This document shows, piece after piece, positions 57,385-64,000 of a stretch of 64,000 bases of DNA (the stretch's first letter is position 1; each line of letters begins with the position of its first letter). Origin of the DNA: Acidobacteriota bacterium. Its GTDB lineage: Bacteria > Acidobacteriota > Thermoanaerobaculia > Multivoradales > Multivoraceae. The notes below the pieces were generated by a model. That model was not told the origin of the DNA. It saw nothing but the letters and a program-made list of their open reading frames with translations, and did no database searches. The stretch is from NCBI GenBank assembly GCA_011525365.1, contig WTGQ01000002.1, positions 104,306 through 168,305 of the forward strand. The letters run 5' to 3'. The translations under genes were made by a program, and so were the position numbers.

Positions 57385-59199
57385 ATGAGCGGTAACCGGA
57401 AGAACGCTGGGCGCGGCGCTGCGGAGACGTGGCGCGTTCTCTGGCCCCCGCGCCGCTGGGTCCAGGCGGTGCTGGTGCTGGCGCTCGCGGTGGCGGCCGT
57501 CCTCCTGTTCCGGGTCCGGCAGGACGAGCGCCAGGCGCTCCTCGACCTTCGGATGGCGGACGCCGCGATAGCGGGCGGGGACTTCGAAGTTCTCGCCGAG
57601 CGGGCGCCGCAACTGCTCGGCCTTGCTGCCCGCCAGGCGGCCGGAGAGAGTCGCTGGCGGGAGGTGGCCGATCTCTACGACGAGTACGCCGAGCACCTGC
57701 CGCCGGCACTGCTGGAGGCCGCCGAGGTCGAACTCGGGTTGAACCGTGCGGCCACGGAGGCTACGGCGGACGCAGCCGCCGAAGCGGCGGAGGAGTCACC
57801 GATCGAGCCGCCCGCGTCGGCCTTCGAGCAGCGGCTGCGACGGGCGCAACGGGTCGACGCCTCGGGCATCCAGCAACTGCTCTTCGACCGTCGGGGCCGG
57901 CCGCTGGGATCGATCGGCGATGACCGCTCGTTGACCCTGGAGGAGGACCTGCCGGCGGGGCTGGTCCCGCCCGAACTCGCGACTCACCTGCTGCCTCCGG
58001 CACTTCAGCCGCCCGGCCTGGCCGCCGCCGGACCGGGGGCGATGGCCGTCTCCACGGCCGGCGCCAGGGCGCTGAGGCTGACGATCGACCGGGCCTGGAG
58101 CGAGGCGGCCGCCAGGGCGCTGGGGCGGGAGGAGGGTGCGATCACCATCCTCGAGATCCCGTCGGGCGCGGTGCTGGCGGCGGTCAGCAACAGGAACCGA
58201 AGAAGCCGCTGGCGGGCGCGCGGCGACAGCGTGCTCGATCCGCGCGAGCCGGCCTCGATCGCCAAGCTGATCACCACGACCGCCGCGATGCGGGCCGGCC
58301 TCGACCCGGATAGCGAGATCGCCGACATGACCTGCCGCGGCTCCGTGCTGATGGACGGCGAACGTCTCTACTGCGCCGCGATCGGCGGTCGGCTGAGGGG
58401 GCTCACCGCGGCGATGGCCAGCAGTTGCAACGTCGCTTTCGCCAGGCTCGCGATGGACGTTGGAGACCGGGCCCTGGTGGAGGAGTACGAACGCTACGGC
58501 TTCGTGATCGGCGGCGCCCAGGGCGAGGCCGTGCCGAGGAACGCCGTCGGCGTGGTGCACGAGTACCGCCATCCCGGCAAGCGGCTCGGCGAACTCTCGA
58601 TCGGTCTGGAGGAGGCTTCCATCACACCCCTCGGCGCGGCCGTGTTCGCCGCCACGCTCTCGGACGGGTTGCGGCGCGAGCCCAGGTTCGTGCTGCAGGC
58701 GGACGGCCTGCTCGGCATCTCGCCGCGGACGCCGGTCGCCAACGACCCGGAGGCGGTCGCGGTCCTGGACCCGTCCTGGCTGCCGGCGCTCCACGAGTCG
58801 ATGCGGGCCGTCGTGTCGCCGGGGGGTACCGCGAACCGGGTGGCGCCGCGGCGCCTGCGGGTGGCGATGAAGACGGGGACCGCGCGCGGCCCGGACAAGC
58901 CGTTCCACGTGAACTACGTCGGCTTCTTCCCCTCGGGCGGGAGCCAGCCGCCGCGATACGCCTTCGCGGTGCGGGTGACCGCGCAACCGACCTCGTCCCG
59001 AATTCGGCGCGCGGGCTATGCCGTGACGAATCGCCTGCTGCGGGCACTCGACGGGCTGGTCGGCGAAGAGATCGAGGCCGGCGCTCGCGAGGCGGTGCGG
59101 CTTACGGGAACCCTGGCGGCGCGTCCTCGCGCCGACAGCGTCGCAGTCCGAGCGCCCGTCCGCGGGCGGTCGGATGCCGCGACCGGAGCGAGGCCGTGA
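57385..59199 (+). CDS. Penicillin-binding transpeptidase
   Basis: 604 residues from the ATG at 57385 (GAGGAA upstream; frame open from 57331 within the sulfatase gene). One membrane helix at about residues 28-45, then a periplasmic region. The transpeptidase domain carries all three active-site motifs: S291-I-A-K294, S347-C-N349 and K496-T-G in AMKTGTARGPDKPFHVNYVGFFP. It would cross-link peptidoglycan. It lacks a glycosyltransferase domain, and the N-terminal region does not look like the usual PBP dimerisation domain. Its stop overlaps the start of the multihaem cytochrome gene, an unusual partner. Confidence 0.88.
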   Translation: MSGNRKNAGRGAAETWRVLWPPRRWVQAVLVLALAVAAVLLFRVRQDERQALLDLRMADAAIAGGDFEVLAERAPQLLGLAARQAAGESRWREVADLYDEYAEHLPPALLEAAEVELGLNRAATEATADAAAEAAEESPIEPPASAFEQRLRRAQRVDASGIQQLLFDRRGRPLGSIGDDRSLTLEEDLPAGLVPPELATHLLPPALQPPGLAAAGPGAMAVSTAGARALRLTIDRAWSEAAARALGREEGAITILEIPSGAVLAAVSNRNRRSRWRARGDSVLDPREPASIAKLITTTAAMRAGLDPDSEIADMTCRGSVLMDGERLYCAAIGGRLRGLTAAMASSCNVAFARLAMDVGDRALVEEYERYGFVIGGAQGEAVPRNAVGVVHEYRHPGKRLGELSIGLEEASITPLGAAVFAATLSDGLRREPRFVLQADGLLGISPRTPVANDPEAVAVLDPSWLPALHESMRAVVSPGGTANRVAPRRLRVAMKTGTARGPDKPFHVNYVGFFPSGGSQPPRYAFAVRVTAQPTSSRIRRAGYAVTNRLLRALDGLVGEEIEAGAREAVRLTGTLAARPRADSVAVRAPVRGRSDAATGARP

Positions 59200-62048
59200 C
59201 CGCGGACGCGGGCTCCGCTCAGCGGCCCCCGCGACGTCGCTACCGGCCGGTCATCGGCCCCCGGCTGAAGCCGCTCCTGTGGGTGGTCTTCGGGCTCTTC
59301 GCGCTGCTCGCGGTGAACTCGTTCTACCTCTCCGGCGTCCGCGTGGCCGAGGCGGCGACGGGCGAGACATACCAGAACTGGTTCTACATCTCGATGTTCC
59401 TGCTGCACCTGGCGGTGGGGGCGCTGTTCGTGCTGCCCGTGATCTGGTTCGGCCTGGCCCACATGCGGAACGCGCGGACGCGGCCGAACCGGCGCGCCGT
59501 GAAGGTCGGCTACGCGCTCTTCGGTACGGCGCTGGTCCTCGTGTTCAGCGGCATCGTCCTGACCCGGATCGAAGGCGTGATCACGGTGAACGATCCGACG
59601 GTGCGCGGCGTCGCCTACTGGCTCCACGTACTGACGCCGCTGGTGGCGGTCTGGCTGTTCGTGCTCCACCGGCTCGCGGGCAAGCGGATCAACTGGCGGA
59701 TCGGTGGCCGAGTCGCCGCGGCGGCCGTCGTGCTGGTGGGCGTGGCCCTGGTGCTCCAGTTCCAGGACCCGCGGGCCTGGAACGTGGAGGGTCCGGCGTC
59801 GGGCGAGCAGTACTTCTTCCCGTCGCTGGCGCGCACTGCGAGCGGCGGCTTCATCCCGGAACACGCGCTGAGCAACGACGCCTACTGCCTGGACTGCCAC
59901 GGGGACATCCACAGCCGCTGGGCCTACAGCGCCCACCGGTTCAGCTCGTTCAACAATCCGGCGTACAGCTTCTCGGTGCAGCAGACGCGCGACAAGGCCT
60001 ACGAGCGCTCGGGCGACGTCCAGGCGTCCCGCTTCTGCGCTGGCTGCCACGACCCGGTCGTCTTCTTCTCGGGCGCCTTCGACGACCCGGACTTCGACAT
60101 CGACCAGCCGGCGGCCCACGCCGGGATCACCTGCACGTCCTGCCACGCGATCACCCACATCAACAGCCCGCGCGGCAACGCCGACTACACGATCGAGGAA
60201 CCCCAGCACTACCCCTTCGCGTTCTCGGACTCCGGAATGCTCCGCTTCGTCAACCATCAGCTCGTCAAGGCCAAGCCGGAGTTGCACAAGCGGACGTTCC
60301 TCAAGCCCCTGCACACGACCTCCGAGTTCTGCGGCTCCTGCCACAAGGTCCACCTGCCGGAGGAGCTGAACCACTACAAGTTCCTGCGCGGGCAGAACCA
60401 CTACGACTCGCACCTGCTCTCAGGCGTTTCGGGCCATGGGGTGGCGAGCTTCTACTACCCGCCCAGGGCGGAGCCCAACTGCAACGGCTGCCACATGGAG
60501 CTGCTGCCATCGGAGGACTTCGGTTCCCGGCGCTATCCGGAGAGCGAGCAGCCGGACGTCACCCAGGTCCACGACCACCTCTTCCCCTCGGCGAACACCG
60601 GCATTCCCCACCTCCTCGACTTTCCGGACTGGGTGATCGAGGCGCACCGCGAGTTCAACGAGGGCGTGGTCGACGTCGACATCTTCGGCGTCAAGCCGGG
60701 CGGAACGATCGAGGACGAGCTGATCGCGCCGCTCCGGCCGGAGGTCCCCGCCCTCGAGCCGGGAGAGGACTACCTGCTGGAAGTCGTCGTGCGCACCCTG
60801 GGCCTGGGCCACCACCTGACCCAGGGCACCGTGGACTCGAACCAGCTCTGGCTCGACGTCGAGGTGCGCGACGAGCTGGGCAACCTGGTCGGCCGCAGCG
60901 GCGGCCTCGGCGAGGGCAACCGGGTCGATCCCTGGTCGCACTTCATCAACGTCTACATGCTCGATCGGGACGGCGCGCGGATCGACCGCCGCAACGCGGA
61001 GGACATCTTCGTGCCGCTCTACGACCACCAGATCCCGCCGGGAGCGGGCGACGTGGTCCACTACCGGCTGGAGGTGCCGCCGGCGGGCGGCGCTGCGGCG
61101 CTGACGGTGGAGGCGGCGCTTCGCTACCGCAAGTTCGACACGACCTACCTGCGCCACATCTACGGTCCGGCGACGGCGAACGAACTGCCGATCCTCGACC
61201 TGGCCCGGGACTCGGTGACGTTCCAGGTCGGCGGCGCGGCGGCGCCCGACGCTGACGCCGGGTCATCCGCGGCGGCCGCCCGCGAACCCGCCAAGCTGCT
61301 GTGGCAGCGCTGGAACGACTACGGCATCGGCCTGCTGCGCAAGGGCGGCACCGGCCGCGGCGAGCTCCGCCAGGCGATCGAGGCCTTCACGCGGGTCGAG
61401 GAACTGGGTCGCCCGGACGGTCCGCTCAACCTGGCGCGCGTCTACCTGGCCCAGGGCACGGTGCGGGACGACGCCATCGCGGCGCTGGAGCGCGCGGCGG
61501 CCTTCGATCCGCCGGCGCCGAGCTGGTCGGTGGCCTGGTTCTCGGGCCTGGTGAACCTGCAGAACGGCGCGATCGACGATGCGATCTCGAACTTCCGCTC
61601 CATCCTCGAGGCGGACAGCGAGGAGATGCGCCGGCGCGGCTTCGACTTCAGCCGCGACGTGCGGCTGCACAACGAACTCGGACTGGCCCTGTTCGAGGGC
61701 GCCAAGCGGGAGCGCGGCCCGGCCCGGGCCGATGCGCGGGCGGAGCGGCTGCACGAAGCCCGCGAGTCGTTCGAGCGGGCGCTCGTCATCGACCCGGAGA
61801 ACGTGACGGCCCACTACAACCTCGGCCTGATCCACGCCCAGCTCGGCGACTCCGACAGCGCGGTCCGGCATCGCGAGCTTCACGCGCGCTACAAGCCCGA
61901 CGACAACGCCCGCGACCGGGCGATCGCCATCGCCAGGCGCGCCGACCCGGCGGCCGACCACGCCGCGGAGGCGATCGTCATCTACGACCTGCACCGGCCC
62001 GAGCGCTTCGAGGGCAGCCGGGCGGGCGTTGCCGGAGGCGGCGGTTGA
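59196..62048 (+). CDS. Membrane multihaem cytochrome c with C-terminal TPR region
   Basis: 950 residues from a GTG at 59196 (GTGA overlap); the frame extends upstream as a shadow of the PBP gene. Four membrane helices occupy residues 25-190 (PLLWVVFGLFALLAVNSFYL, MFLLHLAVGALFVLPVIWFGL, YALFGTALVLVFSGIVL, VAAAAVVLVGVALVL). The periplasmic part has five haem c sites: C231 (CLDCH), C281 (CAGCH), C313 (CTSCH), C379 (CGSCH) and C429 (CNGCH). Many additional histidines could serve as axial ligands. From about residue 700 there are TPR units (GELRQAIEAFTRVEELG, RESFERALVIDPENVTAHYNLGLIHAQLGD). Probably an electron-transfer hub between membrane and periplasm. The fusion with TPRs and coupling to a PBP and a CRTAC1 gene are unusual. 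Confidence 0.85.
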   Translation: MTADAGSAQRPPRRRYRPVIGPRLKPLLWVVFGLFALLAVNSFYLSGVRVAEAATGETYQNWFYISMFLLHLAVGALFVLPVIWFGLAHMRNARTRPNRRAVKVGYALFGTALVLVFSGIVLTRIEGVITVNDPTVRGVAYWLHVLTPLVAVWLFVLHRLAGKRINWRIGGRVAAAAVVLVGVALVLQFQDPRAWNVEGPASGEQYFFPSLARTASGGFIPEHALSNDAYCLDCHGDIHSRWAYSAHRFSSFNNPAYSFSVQQTRDKAYERSGDVQASRFCAGCHDPVVFFSGAFDDPDFDIDQPAAHAGITCTSCHAITHINSPRGNADYTIEEPQHYPFAFSDSGMLRFVNHQLVKAKPELHKRTFLKPLHTTSEFCGSCHKVHLPEELNHYKFLRGQNHYDSHLLSGVSGHGVASFYYPPRAEPNCNGCHMELLPSEDFGSRRYPESEQPDVTQVHDHLFPSANTGIPHLLDFPDWVIEAHREFNEGVVDVDIFGVKPGGTIEDELIAPLRPEVPALEPGEDYLLEVVVRTLGLGHHLTQGTVDSNQLWLDVEVRDELGNLVGRSGGLGEGNRVDPWSHFINVYMLDRDGARIDRRNAEDIFVPLYDHQIPPGAGDVVHYRLEVPPAGGAAALTVEAALRYRKFDTTYLRHIYGPATANELPILDLARDSVTFQVGGAAAPDADAGSSAAAAREPAKLLWQRWNDYGIGLLRKGGTGRGELRQAIEAFTRVEELGRPDGPLNLARVYLAQGTVRDDAIAALERAAAFDPPAPSWSVAWFSGLVNLQNGAIDDAISNFRSILEADSEEMRRRGFDFSRDVRLHNELGLALFEGAKRERGPARADARAERLHEARESFERALVIDPENVTAHYNLGLIHAQLGDSDSAVRHRELHARYKPDDNARDRAIAIARRADPAADHAAEAIVIYDLHRPERFEGSRAGVAGGGG

Positions 62049-63988
62049 GGCCGGATCGCCCGGGCGAGGAGCCGGAGGAGCCGCAGACGCCGCCGGGGGC
62101 CGGGGAATCGGTCCCGGAGGAGGAACTCGCGCCGGAAGACGACGCCGTCATCGGCCGCGTCTTCGCCCGCTCGCTGAAAGTGCTGGCGGCCCTGGCGGCC
62201 GCCGCGCTCATCGTCGTGGCGCTCCGCTACGTGTTCCGGTCCGGGCCGGAAGAGGCGGTCGAGATTCCGGTGGCCGCGCCGCGCGCCGTCGAGGCGACGC
62301 CTCAGGACGTGCCCGTGGTGCCGTTTACGGACATCACCGCGGAGGCCGGCATCGACTTCGTCCATGTCAACGGCGCCGCGGGCGAGGCCCTGCTGCCGGA
62401 GACGATGGGCGCCGGCGGGGCCTTCTTTGACTTCGACCGCGACGGCGACCAGGACCTCCTGCTCGTCAACTCGACGACCTGGGGTGCGGTTCTCTCGGAC
62501 GCAGAGGCTGGGCCGGCCGCCGGACCAACGATGTCGCTCTATGAGAATGATGGCGCCGGGACGTTCGCGGACCGCACGGCTGGCTCGGGCCTGGAGGTCA
62601 GCTTCTACGGCACGGGCGTCGCGGCCGGCGACGTCGACGGTGACGGCTGGACGGATATCTTCGTCTCGGCGGTCGGCCTGAACCGATTGTTCCGCAATGT
62701 GGAAGGCGCCCGTTTCGAGGACGTCACCGCGGCGGCCGGCGTCGCCGGCGCCGCTACCGAGTGGGGCAGCAGCAGCGCCTTCTTCGACGCCGACGGAGAC
62801 GGCGACCTCGACCTGCTGGTCGGGAACTACGTGCGCTGGTCAAGGGAGATCGACATCGAGGTCGGCTACCAGTTGACCGGCGTCGGGCGCGCCTACGGTC
62901 CGCCGCTCAACTACGGCGGTACGACGATGGACCTCTACCGGAACGATGGATCGGGCGTGTTCACCGACGTCTCCGAGGAGGCCGGCCTGCACATCCTGAA
63001 TCCGGCGACGGACACGCCGGTGGCGAAGACCCTCGGACTGGCGCCGGTGGACATCGAAGGCGACGGCGACATCGATGTCGTCGTCGCGAACGACACGGTG
63101 CGTAACTTCCTGCTGGTCAACGACGGCAGCGGTGCCTTCAGCGAGGAGGGAGAGTTCTACGGACTCGCCTACGGCCGGGACGGCGAGGCGACCGGAGCGA
63201 TGGGCGCCGACGCCGCCGACTTCCGCAACGACGGCGAGCTCGCGTTCGCCATCGCGAACTTCGCGAACGAGATGACCTCCCTCTACGTCTCCCAGGGCGA
63301 CCCCACGCTCTGGAGCGACGAGGCGATCACCGCCGGCATCGGCGCGCCGAGCCGCCGCGTGCTGAGCTTCGGGCTGTTCTTCTTCGACTACGACCTGGAC
63401 GGTCGCCTCGACCTGCTCCAGGTCAACGGCCACCTGGAGGACGACATCGAGGTCGTCGAGCCCAGCCAGCAGTACCGGCAGGCGCCGCAGTTGTTCTGGA
63501 ACGCGGGGCCCGCCGCGGCGTCGACCTTCGTGCCGGTCGAGCCCGCGCCGGGAGACGGCCTGACGGTGGAGCTCGTCGGCCGCGGATCGAGCTACGCCGA
63601 CATCGACGGCGACGGCGACCTCGATGTCCTGCTGCTGCAGACCGGCGACCGGCCGCTGTTGTTGCGCAACGACCAGGACACCGGCCACCGCTGGCTGCGC
63701 TTCCTGCTCCGCGGCGACGGCGAGCGCGTGAACCGGGACGCGGTCGGCGCCTGGGTCGAGGTCGAGCAGCGGACCTCGGCCGGACCGGTCGTCCAGCGGC
63801 GTCGCGTCATGCCGACCCGGAGCTACCAGAGCCAGGTCGAACCGGTGGTGACGATCGGCCTGGGCGATGTGGCGTCGGTTGACGAGTTGACACGGGTCGA
63901 GGTCTTGTGGCCCGACGGTTCCCGGCAGGCGGTGGAAGTGGCCGGTCTGGACAGGGTCGTGGAAGTGACGTACTGGTCCGCGAACTAG
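62045..63988 (+). CDS. CRTAC1-family protein with FG-GAP/VCBS repeats and ASPIC/UnbV domain
   Basis: 647 residues from a TTG at 62045 that overlaps the previous stop (TTGA); the open frame upstream is a shadow. After an acidic N-terminus there is one membrane helix (VLAALAAAALIVVALRYVF), so it is anchored with the rest outside. A propeller of calcium-binding loops follows: DFDRDGDQDLLL, DVDGDGWTDIFV, DADGDGDLDLLV, DIEGDGDIDVVV, DYDLDGRLDLLQ and DIDGDGDLDVLL. It ends with an ASPIC/UnbV module (GDGERVNRDAVGAWVEV). Function unknown in bacteria. The gene ends only 12 bp before the window edge. Confidence 0.88.
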   Translation: MRPDRPGEEPEEPQTPPGAGESVPEEELAPEDDAVIGRVFARSLKVLAALAAAALIVVALRYVFRSGPEEAVEIPVAAPRAVEATPQDVPVVPFTDITAEAGIDFVHVNGAAGEALLPETMGAGGAFFDFDRDGDQDLLLVNSTTWGAVLSDAEAGPAAGPTMSLYENDGAGTFADRTAGSGLEVSFYGTGVAAGDVDGDGWTDIFVSAVGLNRLFRNVEGARFEDVTAAAGVAGAATEWGSSSAFFDADGDGDLDLLVGNYVRWSREIDIEVGYQLTGVGRAYGPPLNYGGTTMDLYRNDGSGVFTDVSEEAGLHILNPATDTPVAKTLGLAPVDIEGDGDIDVVVANDTVRNFLLVNDGSGAFSEEGEFYGLAYGRDGEATGAMGADAADFRNDGELAFAIANFANEMTSLYVSQGDPTLWSDEAITAGIGAPSRRVLSFGLFFFDYDLDGRLDLLQVNGHLEDDIEVVEPSQQYRQAPQLFWNAGPAAASTFVPVEPAPGDGLTVELVGRGSSYADIDGDGDLDVLLLQTGDRPLLLRNDQDTGHRWLRFLLRGDGERVNRDAVGAWVEVEQRTSAGPVVQRRRVMPTRSYQSQVEPVVTIGLGDVASVDELTRVEVLWPDGSRQAVEVAGLDRVVEVTYWSAN

Positions 63989-64000
63989 CGGAGCCGGCCA

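Overview
The window is about 64 kb of very GC-rich bacterial chromosome, densely coded on both strands. It has long operons joined by 4-bp start/stop overlaps and many GTG and TTG starts. The gene content suggests an uncultivated, aerobic, heterotrophic Gram-negative bacterium, most likely Acidobacteriota or a similar lineage. The pointers are carboxypeptidase-regulatory/TonB-dependent receptors, a winged-helix regulator fused to a TolB-like propeller, a CRTAC1 protein beside a multihaem cytochrome, several secreted peptidases and amidohydrolases, and a sulfatase. The taxonomic call is inference; no rRNA gene is present.

Layout. 1-4815: a cell-wall and RNA-processing run (amidase, GerMN lipoprotein, murI, rph, mpl), meeting a convergent glutamate formimidoyltransferase. 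5799-7470: a PP2C phosphatase and a secreted SUMF1-fold protein. 7602-13702: an F1Fo-ATP synthase operon in the order b, b, delta, alpha, gamma, beta, epsilon, without the a and c subunit genes. 13725-13959: a large palindrome built from two inverted copies of an intergenic hairpin repeat, followed by a tiny minus-strand ORF and tRNA-Ser(GCU). 14633-24769: a more accessory stretch with a TonB receptor, TPR protein and LytS/LytTR pair, a CPBP protease, an amidohydrolase, a VapBC pair, an orphan Phd-type antitoxin, an unknown protein and a HEPN-like protein. 24937-34395: oxidoreductases and maintenance genes (cytochrome P460, molybdenum hydroxylase pair, FAD monooxygenase, TIGR03084 protein, tRNA-Gln(CUG), DUF1330, quinoprotein, HtrA protease). 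34450-35553: a redoxin gene with one in-frame TGA at the active site, followed by a bacterial-SECIS-like hairpin, read here as a selenoprotein. 35639-42604: PGI-type isomerase, winged-helix/TolB regulator and a second TonB receptor. 42628-52180: a minus-strand peptide-degradation run (two amidohydrolases, S9, M28 and S8 peptidases). 52260-55709: XRE regulator, YfcG-like GST, AAA/DUF4143 ATPase and TraB protein. 55851-63988: sulfatase, transpeptidase-type PBP, five-haem membrane cytochrome with TPRs, and CRTAC1 protein, the last three translationally coupled.

The strongest unusual signals are the predicted selenoprotein with its SECIS, a six-copy family of intergenic multi-hairpin repeats whose stems change in a compensatory way, the coupled PBP/multihaem cytochrome/CRTAC1 operon, and a 33-codon gene with a strong ribosome binding site next to tRNA-Ser. 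No CRISPR array, rRNA, integrase or intact insertion sequence was seen.
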